Source of the DNA: an uncultured Ruminococcus sp.
Lineage (GTDB): Bacteria; Bacillota; Clostridia; Oscillospirales; Ruminococcaceae
Assembly: GCA_900540005.1 (NCBI GenBank)
Contig: UQEM01000068.1
Span: forward strand, 1-12,372
Reading direction: 5' to 3'
Length of the DNA: 12,372 bases
Shown: one piece after another, positions 1 to 7,972 of the stretch
Numbering within the stretch: position 1 is the first letter of the stretch
Layout of the letters: each line of letters opens with the position of its first letter
Notes under the pieces: generated by a model
What the model saw: only the letters and a program-made list of their open reading frames with translations
What the model was told of the DNA's origin: nothing
Databases searched by the model: none
Made by a program: the position numbers and the translations under genes

Positions 1-226
1 TGTTTGATTTTTTATGCGGGGTAAATGCCAATATCGCTTAAGTTGTTGGCATTGTTTAGGGGCAGAGCTCCTGTCAAGCTATGTATCGCAGCCTTCAATT
101 TTCAAAATTGTAATGCGGGGATACCGAGCTTGCTGGTATAGACTCAGCTCATGCGGAGGTGGCTTTCACATTTTTATTCGACAACGCCTTTTTCTCTTCA
201 TAATATCAAATCTTAGTAATGCACAG
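1..226. other. Gene-free, hairpin-rich stretch before the DUF4365 cassette
   Basis: I see no convincing gene. An open frame at 14-244 gives a Cys/Arg-rich peptide unlike a real protein and has no ribosome site. Structure is present instead. AATGCCAA (24-31) pairs with TTGGCATT (46-53). CAATTTT C AAAATTG (96-110) is a perfect dyad. ATACC (121-125) can pair with GGTAT (135-139), and GAGCT (127-131) with AGCTC (147-151), which are competing folds. ATGCGGGG occurs at both 14-21 and 113-120. It could be a small RNA, the tail of an upstream element module, or recombination or transfer DNA; nothing here decides between these. Confidence 0.4.
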
Positions 227-255
227 TTGACATTTCATATATAAGCTTGTATAAT
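227..255 (+). promoter_or_regulatory. Perfect consensus SigmaA promoter of the DUF4365 cassette
   Basis: TTGACA at 227-232 and TATAAT at 250-255 are separated by exactly 17 bases, so both hexamers and the spacer are the textbook optimum. The expected transcription start is near 262, giving a leader of about 46 nt before the ATG at 308. An ideal AAGGAGG ribosome site at 295-301 sits 6 bases before that ATG. Together these predict strong constitutive expression. No operator-like dyad overlaps the hexamers. Confidence 0.85.
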
Positions 256-307
256 AAAGGAAATAGACAAGCTGATAGCCACCCATGATATTCTAAGGAG
301 GTAGTTT

Positions 308-1276
308 ATGGCAAATCATACCGAGAGAAAAGGAGTCCACCATTGTGGAGAAATAGCAGAAGAATATCAATGGATGTTTAGGGAGCAACCAGTAAATGAT
401 ATTGGCATTGATGCGCATATGGAATTTACAGATCCATCTGGTGCAGCAAAACAACTCCTTGCATTACAAATTAAAACTGGTTCGAGCTATTTTAAAGAAG
501 AAAAAGACAACTGTATTGTTTTCAGAGATATTGATGAAAGACAATATAATTATTGGACAACAAATTCTTTGCCTTGTATTGTTGTTTTATATAATAATGA
601 CTCCGATAACAAAATTTGCATTTGGCAAAAGCTAACATCAGAAACGATCGAAAGAACTAAAGGCGGAGACGGAAAAGGCTTTTTTGTAAAAGTTCCATTA
701 AATCAAGTCTTTTTGGATGACTCATCCAATCAACAGCTTCTTTCATTCTCTAATTTACCTGAACACATTACAAATTATAACTTTCTTTTGTCACAGAAGC
801 AGTTCATGAGCATTATAAAAGATGGAGGCACAGTTAAGCTTCATTCAACAGAATGGGTTAATAAGTGTAGCGGAAGAGGAGAAACAGAATTAATCGTGGA
901 TGATGGAAATGAAGAAAAAACATATTCATATCCATATTGGTTTCCCTTTACTCCATATACTGAGGTGTTTCCTAAACTGTTTCCTTGGGCACACTTTTCG
1001 ATTGACGAAGAGTTTTATGAAGAAGACGATTTAACTCTTTGGCGTGATCTTCACTGTTATTATGATAAGGAGATAGATGACTGGGTAGTTGTTGGAAAAT
1101 CTTTTGAAGAATTTCGTAAAAGTTTACCTGCAATACGAGGTGTTGACCATTCTGGAGAAGTTGCAGAGTATATGCTAATACTTAGCCTAAATGATTTAGG
1201 AGAATCATTTTTAACTGTTGACGGCTATGTATCACAAATCCGACCTTATGCTGAAGCAAGACCAGAAGGAGATTAA
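308..1276 (+). CDS. DUF4365 domain protein, PD-(D/E)xK nuclease-like
   Basis: This 322-residue soluble protein has the DUF4365 (Pfam PF14280) signature near its N-terminus: HHCGEIAEEY (11-20), NDIGIDAHME (30-39) and LLALQIKTGSS (50-60). The pattern E15, D31/D35, Q54-x-K56 is the layout of a PD-(D/E)xK nuclease core, so a metal-dependent nuclease-like fold is likely. Whether it cuts DNA or RNA cannot be told from sequence. Residues from about 150 onward are acidic and aromatic and match no domain I recognise. No signal peptide or membrane segment is visible. The start is fixed by AAGGAGG at 295-301. The second gene begins 4 bases after its stop, so the two are surely co-transcribed. Its base composition is visibly AT-richer than the chromosomal genes to the right, which supports transfer. 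DUF4365 proteins turn up among mobile-element and defence-linked genes; a defence role here is inference. Confidence 0.8.
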   Translation: MANHTERKGVHHCGEIAEEYQWMFREQPVNDIGIDAHMEFTDPSGAAKQLLALQIKTGSSYFKEEKDNCIVFRDIDERQYNYWTTNSLPCIVVLYNNDSDNKICIWQKLTSETIERTKGGDGKGFFVKVPLNQVFLDDSSNQQLLSFSNLPEHITNYNFLLSQKQFMSIIKDGGTVKLHSTEWVNKCSGRGETELIVDDGNEEKTYSYPYWFPFTPYTEVFPKLFPWAHFSIDEEFYEEDDLTLWRDLHCYYDKEIDDWVVVGKSFEEFRKSLPAIRGVDHSGEVAEYMLILSLNDLGESFLTVDGYVSQIRPYAEARPEGD

Positions 1277-1280
1277 AAAT

Positions 1281-1679
1281 ATGAAACATATAAAACTCAA
1301 TGATTTTTCGGATATAAGAAACACAATAGGTGAATATATTCTTGATCCGACTGAAAAGTATGTAATAACTCTCGAAAATGAAATAGAATTCCAAATGGCA
1401 ACATTAAGTGCATTTCAAGTAATGGGAACGCCTCCTGCTCTGAAAAATTACCATGCTTGGCTATATGAAAATGGATTTAATATTGAAACTCCTAATCCAA
1501 CAAATGAAGCAGTTGCACCATACTATGGCGTTAAACCACTTTGGAAAACCAATTATTCACAAGGAATAGTTGTAATGGCAGAGAATGAAAGCGATTATTA
1601 CATTGTCATGGAATGCAGCGGTAAAAATGTAGGCTATAAGCATACAATGGTTATTCTTACAATGGGTGGTTGTATGTAA
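1281..1679 (+). CDS. Small unknown protein, partner of the DUF4365 gene
   Basis: I do not recognise this 132-residue protein. The ATG at 1281 is chosen because AGAAGGAGA (1264-1272) lies 8 bases upstream; an in-frame ATG at 1218 would overlap the DUF4365 gene by 59 bases and lacks such a site. The protein has no signal peptide or obvious membrane span. It looks like a compact alpha/beta domain: an acidic N-terminal half (DIRNTIGEYIL at 11-21), a central Pro/Asn-rich segment (about 70-80), then beta-rich stretches (SQGIVVMAENE at 93-103; DYYIVMECS at 105-113) and a C-terminus ending in Gly-Gly-Cys-Met. The 4-base spacing after the nuclease-like gene and the shared promoter and terminator suggest the two products act together, for example as effector and modulator or immunity protein. 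That role is inference from layout only. Confidence 0.75.
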   Translation: MKHIKLNDFSDIRNTIGEYILDPTEKYVITLENEIEFQMATLSAFQVMGTPPALKNYHAWLYENGFNIETPNPTNEAVAPYYGVKPLWKTNYSQGIVVMAENESDYYIVMECSGKNVGYKHTMVILTMGGCM

Positions 1680-1734
1680 GAATAAATACTAAAGCGCCTA
1701 CACTTATGTAAATATTTGTTAGATGTTGAAGGTT

Positions 1735-1762
1735 AAAAGCAGTCTCACTTGAGGCTGCTTTT
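1735..1762 (+). terminator. Intrinsic terminator of the DUF4365 cassette
   Basis: AAAAGCAGTCTC (1735-1746) pairs over 12 positions with GAGGCTGCTTTT (1751-1762) around an ACTT loop, with one G-U pair. The descending arm ends in TTTT and is followed by an AT-rich CATATTT. It lies 55 bases after the stop of the 132-residue gene, so the two-gene cassette is bounded by its own promoter and terminator. Confidence 0.8.
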
Positions 1763-1829
1763 CATATTTCCAGTATAAATTGCACTGGGGAAAACTGAAA
1801 TACAACCTAAAGTTCGTGCGCAATGCGGC

Positions 1830-1859
1830 TGGACAATAGGCTTCATTACGCGCTATAAC
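1830..1859 (+). promoter_or_regulatory. Candidate promoter of tnpW
   Basis: TGGACA (1830-1835) and TATAAC (1854-1859) are each one base off consensus with an 18-base spacer. The expected start near 1866 gives a leader of about 124 nt before tnpW. The segment resembles the recombinase promoter at 2188-2216: both read GCGC-TATAA followed by a shared CATAG and TCGC a few bases later. Confidence 0.5.
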
Positions 1860-1865
1860 ATTCAT

Positions 1866-1989
1866 AGTCGCAAAATACTCGGTCGGCTGAAAGGATGACA
1901 TACCGACCTTGCGGCTGCGTAGAGGGTAAGAGAAAGAAAGCGATGCCCTCACCAATGCGTAGAGATATATAAGCAAAGGAAAGATCGCT
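1866..1989 (+). promoter_or_regulatory. Structured leader upstream of tnpW
   Basis: No gene is visible in 1763-1989 apart from the promoter. Two short stems can form in the leader: GGTCGG (1881-1886) with CCGACC (1903-1908), and GAGGG (1922-1926) with CCCTC (1946-1950). TGCGTAGAG occurs at 1916-1924 and again at 1956-1964, exactly 40 bases apart, so the second hairpin is framed by a direct repeat. It could be an attenuator or protein-binding leader controlling tnpW and the recombinase, but it matches no riboswitch class I know. The AAAGGA at 1975-1980 is the likely ribosome site. Confidence 0.35.
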
Positions 1990-2160
1990 ATGAACAAAGA
2001 AAACAACGTGTCCGAGTACAAGATCGGACGAACAACTTACATCGTGAAGTTAGTATTCAACCCTGCTTCAAAGGAACGCCTTACGGATATTTTGCAAAGA
2101 CTGATAGACCGTGAATGTGAAGAAATGCTCGGTGAATCCGGACAAGAACCTGATAAGTAG
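1990..2160 (+). CDS. tnpW: Transposon-encoded protein TnpW
   Basis: The 56-residue product contains the TnpW family core (Pfam PF14202): YKIGRTTYIVKLVFN (10-24) followed by a helix SKERLTDILQRLID (27-40). It then ends in a short acidic tail. TnpW is a small protein found beside large serine recombinases in Tn4451-like and related clostridial elements; its biochemical role is not established, and an accessory part in recombination or its control is usually presumed. The start ATG follows AAAGGA by 9 bases. The gene ends 97 bases before the recombinase start, and that gap carries a promoter, so the recombinase can be transcribed with or without tnpW. Length and motif are complete, so this copy looks intact even though the recombinase beside it is not. 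Confidence 0.85.
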   Translation: MNKENNVSEYKIGRTTYIVKLVFNPASKERLTDILQRLIDRECEEMLGESGQEPDK

Positions 2161-2187
2161 GCTGTGTAATATTGGCATTTCGGCGCA

Positions 2188-2216
2188 TTGCCATTGACGG
2201 TATATTGCGCTATAAT
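2188..2216 (+). promoter_or_regulatory. Promoter of the serine recombinase gene
   Basis: TTGCCA (2188-2193; five of six consensus) and TATAAT (2211-2216; perfect) are 17 bases apart. An inverted repeat, TGGCA (2173-2177) and TGCCA (2189-2193), overlaps the -35 box and could bind a repressor. The AAGGAAGG at 2245-2252 is the ribosome site for the ATG at 2258. Confidence 0.65.
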
Positions 2217-2221
2217 GATAA

Positions 2222-3888
<1,667 letters not shown>

Positions 3889-3918
3889 CTGCGATGTTAC
3901 GCAACCTTATCTTCAAAT

Positions 3919-3938
3919 CACATAAACTGCTTTATGTG
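3919..3938. repeat. Perfect inverted repeat at the element/chromosome junction
   Basis: CACATAAA (3919-3926) and TTTATGTG (3931-3938) form a perfect 8-bp dyad with a CTGC spacer. It lies between the recombinase stop and the metallophosphoesterase stop, where the right attachment site of the element is expected. It is not followed by a U tract in either direction, so it is a poor terminator. It may be part of the recombinase target or a remnant terminator. Confidence 0.5.
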
Positions 3939-3963
3939 CGCCGCCCTAATCAGGAGCTTCTTT

Positions 3964-5064
3964 TTATGTACCGCTTATGTCAATGACCGAATATTCCGAT
4001 TTGCAGCCCGTCTTGAACTTTATCTCCCAGTCAGAAATGCCCGAACTGGTGATAAATGTCGTTTCTCCGCGCTTTTCTATTCCATATGTAGCATCGTTCA
4101 CGCCCGTCCACTCGCCAACGTAAGTTATCGGTATAAGCTGTCCGCCGTGAGTGTGTCCCGAGAGAACCATGTCTGCTCCGACTGCTTCCTCCGCATCGTA
4201 ATCATTCGGCTGGTGGTCGAGAACTATCGTATATCTGCTGTTGTCAATTTCCTTGAAAAGTTCGCTCATTTCCGCGCGGCTTTCCTCAGAAGCGTCCTGC
4301 CTGCCTATCAGGTAAAACCTGTCATCTATGAGAACATTCTCGTCCTCAAGCACTGTAACATTATTCGCCTCAAGATTCGCGACCAGATCTGCCGTAGAGT
4401 ATCCGCGGCGTTCGTCGCCGTAATAGCCCTTATCGTGGTTGCCAAAGACAAAATACACACCATACTTGGTTTTGAGATCTCCGAGAGCCTTTGACGACTC
4501 CTCCATGTCCGCGAGCGAAGTTCCGTCGTCAACGAAATCGCCCGTAACCACAACTATGTCGGGGGTCTCAGCATTTATCCGCTCTATCTGCTCTGCAAAA
4601 CCGTCTGCGTGGAACGTAGCTCCAACGTGCGAATCCGATATCTGAACTATTCTCAGTTCGCCGAAAGTCTTGTCCGTCTCAACATTGTACTGCGTTCTCC
4701 AGACATGATGTGCAAGGTACCAGCCAACTCCGAGATACACTGCCGAAAATGCAAGGACTGAAACTGCCCTCACGGTATAGTTTCCGTCCTTTTTTCGTAT
4801 CTTGCGGACAATAAAACTTATCAGATCGGCAATCAGCCACACTGCGCAAACATGGAGACTGACCACTATCGCATTCGTCATGCCCCACGCAAGCCAACAG
4901 CCGCCTACGATTACTGCAAGCGGAATTACCGCAATAAGTATCCGCACCGGCTTTCTGCCGCCTGAAAGCTTTTCGGTTATCGGTATTTTGTAGAACCTGT
5001 TTACGAGGTAAAAAACTCCTGCGAACATCGCAAAAATCATCAGTCCGAATATTATCAGCCACAT
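3964..5064 (-). CDS. Membrane-anchored calcineurin-like metallophosphoesterase
   Basis: The 366-residue protein starts with about four membrane helices (near 2-22, 42-62, 64-87 and 99-119). A C-terminal metallophosphoesterase domain follows (about 135-366), with every metal-binding motif present: DSH (144-146), GDFVDD (175-180), GNHD (208-211), the DHQP His284, and GHTHGG (303-308). This is the YkuE/YaeI-like branch of Pfam PF00149, which needs two metal ions; some relatives hydrolyse UDP-diacylglucosamine or other nucleotide-linked lipids, but the substrate here is unknown. The ATG at 5064 is chosen because AAGGGA lies about 10 bases upstream; a TTG 75 bases further out would run into the regulator gene. 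It begins 19 bases after the regulator stop, so it is the third gene of the sensor operon. This suggests a cell-envelope phosphate-cleaving role in the same stress response. Confidence 0.85.
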   Translation of the reverse strand: MWLIIFGLMIFAMFAGVFYLVNRFYKIPITEKLSGGRKPVRILIAVIPLAVIVGGCWLAWGMTNAIVVSLHVCAVWLIADLISFIVRKIRKKDGNYTVRAVSVLAFSAVYLGVGWYLAHHVWRTQYNVETDKTFGELRIVQISDSHVGATFHADGFAEQIERINAETPDIVVVTGDFVDDGTSLADMEESSKALGDLKTKYGVYFVFGNHDKGYYGDERRGYSTADLVANLEANNVTVLEDENVLIDDRFYLIGRQDASEESRAEMSELFKEIDNSRYTIVLDHQPNDYDAEEAVGADMVLSGHTHGGQLIPITYVGEWTGVNDATYGIEKRGETTFITSSGISDWEIKFKTGCKSEYSVIDISGT

Positions 5065-5083
5065 AATCGTTTTTTCCCTTCTT

Positions 5084-5707
5084 TCAGCCTCTGTGAGTAT
5101 AGTAATAAACAGCAAGCTGCGTCCTGTCGCGCAGTTCAAGCTTTTCGAGCAGTTCGGAGATGTAATTTCTCACAGTACCCTCGCTGAGATATATTTCAGC
5201 GGATATCTCCTTGTTGTTCATGCCCTGTGCGATAAGTTCGATGAGTTCGGCCTCCTTTTCGCTCAGACCGTATCTTGCGTAGTCAAAGTCCTTTCCCGTG
5301 CCGAGGAGCGCAGGGATCCGGTCTATGACCTTTTTACCGAAAACACTCTGTCCGCGCACGACCGCTTCAAGTGCCGGAGCTATCCCTTCATAGTCCTGTT
5401 TCAAAATATAGCCCTTTGCTCCGAGATTTATCGCACGGACTATGTACTCATCATCTGAAAATGTCGTGAGGTAGAGGATCTTAGCATCACTGTCGGTACT
5501 GAGTATCTTTTCGCCAGCTTCAAGACCGCTCATGCCGTTCATTCTTATGTCCATGAGCATAACCTCGGGTCTGTACTCCCTGTAAAGCTCTATCGCCTCC
5601 TCACCGCTGTTTCCAATGGCGAGTATTTCGACCTTTCCCGTGCTTTCGAGAATGGTTTTCAGAGAGAGTGCAACAAGTTTGTCATCATCAATTATAACGA
5701 TCCGCAT
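5084..5707 (-). CDS. NarL/LuxR-type two-component response regulator
   Basis: The 207-residue protein has a CheY-like receiver (about 1-120) with the acidic pocket D7-D9, phospho-acceptor Asp53 in LMDIRMNGMSG, Thr81/Thr82 and Lys103 (GYILK). A linker follows, then a LuxR/GerE helix-turn-helix (about 145-205) with SEKEAELIELIAQGMNNKEI (147-166) and the recognition-helix region SEGTVRNYISELLEKL. All key residues are intact. The kinase gene ends 4 bases before its ATG, and AAAAGGA sits about 10 bases upstream of that ATG, so the pair is translated together. Known: regulators of this class (LiaR, LnrK, DesR, VraR) bind dyads near the promoters of membrane-stress and transporter genes when phosphorylated. 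The dyad at 6915-6928, between this operon and the ABC operon, is the obvious candidate target. Confidence 0.93.
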   Translation of the reverse strand: MRIVIIDDDKLVALSLKTILESTGKVEILAIGNSGEEAIELYREYRPEVMLMDIRMNGMSGLEAGEKILSTDSDAKILYLTTFSDDEYIVRAINLGAKGYILKQDYEGIAPALEAVVRGQSVFGKKVIDRIPALLGTGKDFDYARYGLSEKEAELIELIAQGMNNKEISAEIYLSEGTVRNYISELLEKLELRDRTQLAVYYYTHRG

Positions 5708-5711
5708 TCGA

Positions 5712-6857
5712 TCAGTCCTTTTTTACTATGCTCACAAATATTTTAAATCCGCTTTTTTCTGCCGAAATATTAACTATACCGCCGAGAGCGTCAACTCTTT
5801 CGCGTATACTTTCAAGTCCGATCCCACCGCTTTCAAGACTTGCACCTGTTCCGTTGTCCTCGATCATGAGCGTGGCTATCTTAGGGTGTTCGCGCACTAT
5901 TACCCTCACTTGTGTCGAATTCGAGTGCTTTATAATATTGCTTACAGCTTCCCTTACCACTGCGGCAAAGCAGTATTTCACATTCGGTTCAAGCGCATTT
6001 GTCGCGTCAAAATCCAAAAAGACCTCTCTGCCATTTCGCAGCGGCTCTATCGTCTTTCTGATCGAAGCCTCCAGATCAACCGATTCATCATGAAGATCGT
6101 GGACACTTTTTCTGATAGCAGACATTGCACCGTCGAGCGTCTGCCTTACGCTTTCAAGCGGCTCTTTCAACTGCTCATCGCTGTTGATTATACATATCGC
6201 TCCCATCTGAAGCAGCGTTCGTGTGAGGAGATGTCCTACATTGTCGTGTATCTCACGCGCGATACGGTTGCGCTCCCTGAGTGTGGCAATGTGGATCTCA
6301 CTGTCCTGCGAGGCGATAAGACGACGGTTTTTCAGCATAAGCTCGTTGCTGTGCTCGACTGCGCTGTCACGTGTTGTGCGGAGTTTGTCGCTAAGCTCCA
6401 TCATTTTCGCGCTGCGCACGGCAATGAGCACGGAAACAAGATACATTACAGCGATACAGCCGCAGCAGACAACTCCCATGCGCGTGAATGTCAAATTTTG
6501 CAGCAATACTCCGAGGCGTATCACAGCGGCGGCTGAAATTGCGGTAAGTCCGCGCCATTGCCCTAAACTTACCAGTTCATAGGCGACTATCGGAACAAAT
6601 ATAACAAATTCGCTGCGGAACAGACACGCGATACATAACGCCGCAGTCAAAATTTCCAATATTTGAAAAGCCTTCACACCGCCGAGGATCTCCTCAACTG
6701 CGCAGAAAATCACCGTACACAGCAGAGCAGTCACTACTCCTGTATCGGAATTTCCGAGCGGAGCGCTCAGTCCCGAAAAAAATCCGAGTAAACACATGAG
6801 CAGAATAACTGCTCTGTCCGCAAGTCTTGCCAAGCGCTCCCCTCCTATCCGTTTCAT
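5712..6857 (-). CDS. Sensor histidine kinase with membrane-only input domain
   Basis: The 381-residue kinase has five or six membrane helices in its first 148 residues with short loops and no extracellular domain, so it probably senses within the membrane or through a partner. A HisKA_3 dimerisation domain follows, with phospho-acceptor His204 in RNRIAREIHDNVGHL. The HATPase_c domain has the N box EAVSNIIKHS (303-312; Asn307), DNGTG (334-338) and GGIGL (344-348). This is the LiaS/LnrJ/DesK class that pairs with NarL-type regulators. Start choice is open. The ATG at 6857 has only a weak AGGA that overlaps the predicted transcription start (about 6867). A TTG at 6833 has a full GGAGGGGA at 6838-6845, with GGAGG 7 bases away, and would shorten the protein by 8 residues. 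First gene of the leftward operon. Confidence 0.92.
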   Translation of the reverse strand: MKRIGGERLARLADRAVILLMCLLGFFSGLSAPLGNSDTGVVTALLCTVIFCAVEEILGGVKAFQILEILTAALCIACLFRSEFVIFVPIVAYELVSLGQWRGLTAISAAAVIRLGVLLQNLTFTRMGVVCCGCIAVMYLVSVLIAVRSAKMMELSDKLRTTRDSAVEHSNELMLKNRRLIASQDSEIHIATLRERNRIAREIHDNVGHLLTRTLLQMGAICIINSDEQLKEPLESVRQTLDGAMSAIRKSVHDLHDESVDLEASIRKTIEPLRNGREVFLDFDATNALEPNVKYCFAAVVREAVSNIIKHSNSTQVRVIVREHPKIATLMIEDNGTGASLESGGIGLESIRERVDALGGIVNISAEKSGFKIFVSIVKKD

Positions 6858-6873
6858 AATAATTCCTATAATT

Positions 6874-6903
6874 ATAATAGCATAATCATGTGCTTGTTGT
6901 CAA
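6874..6903 (-). promoter_or_regulatory. Promoter of the kinase-regulator-phosphoesterase operon
   Basis: On the minus strand TTGACA (6903-6898, perfect) is followed after 18 bases by TATTAT (6879-6874, five of six). The start should fall near 6867, leaving only about 10 nt before the ATG at 6857 but about 34 nt before the alternative TTG at 6833. The dyad at 6915-6928 lies just upstream of the -35 box, a position suited to activation. Confidence 0.65.
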
Positions 6904-6914
6904 CAGCAGAAAAT

Positions 6915-6928
6915 ATGACATTTGTCAT
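6915..6928. promoter_or_regulatory. Candidate operator dyad between divergent promoters
   Basis: ATGACA TT TGTCAT is a perfect 14-bp dyad. It sits 11 bases upstream of the leftward -35 box (6898-6903) and 23 bases upstream of the rightward -35 (6952-6957), so one bound dimer could act on both promoters. A second, shorter dyad, TGTTG T CAACA (6895-6905), overlaps the leftward -35 and shares the TGTCA core, which could allow cooperative or autorepressive binding. Assignment to the response regulator encoded next door is inference from position. Confidence 0.55.
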
Positions 6929-6951
6929 GTATGAATCATTACTTTTTTCAC

Positions 6952-6980
6952 TTCAAATTTGCCGCAGAATGCTGTATAAT
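6952..6980 (+). promoter_or_regulatory. Promoter of the ABC transporter operon
   Basis: A perfect TATAAT (6975-6980) has a poor -35 (TTCAAA, 6952-6957) at the optimal 17 bases. A good -10 with a weak -35 is the usual form of an activator-dependent promoter, which fits control by the response regulator. The start near 6987 rules out upstream in-frame starts and supports the ATG at 7012. Confidence 0.6.
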
Positions 6981-7011
6981 GAATATATCACGAACAGAAA
7001 GGAAGATTCGC

Positions 7012-7959
7012 ATGGCTGAATCAATTGTTAAAATAGAAAATCTAGTTAAGCGCTACAAGGAGCTTATCGCGGTAGACCACTTCAATCTTGACATAAGAAA
7101 GGGAGAGGTATTCGGTCTGCTCGGGCCGAACGGCTCAGGCAAGACCACGACAATAAACTGTATGCTCTCGCTGCTGAACTACGACAAGGGGGATATTGAG
7201 CTTTTCGGCAAGAAAATGACTCCCACAAGCTATGATATCAAGCGCAGGATAGGCATTATCTCGCAAAATGTTGCGGTTTTTGATGAGCTTACCGTCTATG
7301 AGAACATTGACTACTTCTGCGGTCTGTACATAAGGGACAAGGAGCTGAGGAAAAAATACATTGATGAGGCAATTGATTTTACGGGTCTCGGAGATTTTGT
7401 AAAATTCCGACCGAAAAAGCTCTCAGGCGGACTTCTCAGGCGTCTCAACATTGCCTGCGGAATCGCTCACAAGCCCGAACTTATCATTCTTGACGAGCCA
7501 ACGGTCGCGGTTGACCCGCAGAGCCGCAACAAGATACTTGAGAGAATACTCGAACTCAACAAAAACGGCGCAACGATAATTTACACCTCGCACTACATGG
7601 AGGAGGTCGAGCAGATATGCTCGCGAATCGCGATAATGGACAAGGGCAAAAGCATAGCAGTCGGCACAAAGGATGAACTAAAGCGCATGATAAAGAATAC
7701 CGAAACTATATGCATTAATATGCCCGAACCGCCCGAAGCTGTAACCAATGAACTGAAAGTTCTCAGTCACGTTTATAAGGTGTCATATATCGGTGATGAA
7801 CTGAAAATCTATTGCAGCGGCGGCAGACACAATCTCATAAAGGTGCTTGAAATTCTGCAAAAGCACGAACTCTATTTCGGTCAGGTCGTTTCACTGCTGC
7901 CCACTCTCAATGACGTTTTCCTCGAAATAACGGGAAAAGCACTCCGCGACAGCGAATGA
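7012..7959 (+). CDS. ABC transporter ATPase, LnrL-like
   Basis: The 315-residue protein is the nucleotide-binding subunit of an ABC-2 exporter. Walker A is GPNGSGKTT (38-46), the Q loop has Gln84 (ISQN), Walker B is ELIILDEP (155-162) and the switch His is His193 (TSHYMEE). The signature is LSGGL (136-140) rather than LSGGQ, and the D loop reads VAVD where most have GLD. Both are mild departures seen in drug- and peptide-export ATPases. Residues beyond about 225 form the C-terminal extension common to CcmA/drug-export ATPases. The ATG at 7012 is chosen because AAAGGAAG (6998-7005) precedes it and the promoter start lies near 6987. It is followed after 13 bases by the first permease, so the three genes form one operon divergent from the sensor operon. 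By layout it corresponds to LnrL (YfiL) of Bacillus subtilis. Confidence 0.92.
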   Translation: MAESIVKIENLVKRYKELIAVDHFNLDIRKGEVFGLLGPNGSGKTTTINCMLSLLNYDKGDIELFGKKMTPTSYDIKRRIGIISQNVAVFDELTVYENIDYFCGLYIRDKELRKKYIDEAIDFTGLGDFVKFRPKKLSGGLLRRLNIACGIAHKPELIILDEPTVAVDPQSRNKILERILELNKNGATIIYTSHYMEEVEQICSRIAIMDKGKSIAVGTKDELKRMIKNTETICINMPEPPEAVTNELKVLSHVYKVSYIGDELKIYCSGGRHNLIKVLEILQKHELYFGQVVSLLPTLNDVFLEITGKALRDSE

Positions 7960-7972
7960 AAAGGAGAACGAT

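Noticed and set aside
14..244. 76-residue open frame at the left edge
   Set aside because: No ribosome site, Cys/Arg/Phe-rich composition, overlaps several hairpins and runs through the -35 box of a perfect promoter.
1719..2021. 100-residue open frame on the minus strand
   Set aside because: Crosses the terminator, the tnpW promoter and leader, and the start of tnpW; no ribosome site or recognisable domain.
3934..4494. 186-residue open frame on the plus strand
   Set aside because: Antisense to the metallophosphoesterase catalytic domain; no initiation signals.
5616..6536. 306-residue open frame on the plus strand
   Set aside because: Antisense shadow of the regulator and kinase genes, whose motifs are unmistakable; no ribosome site and an implausible composition.
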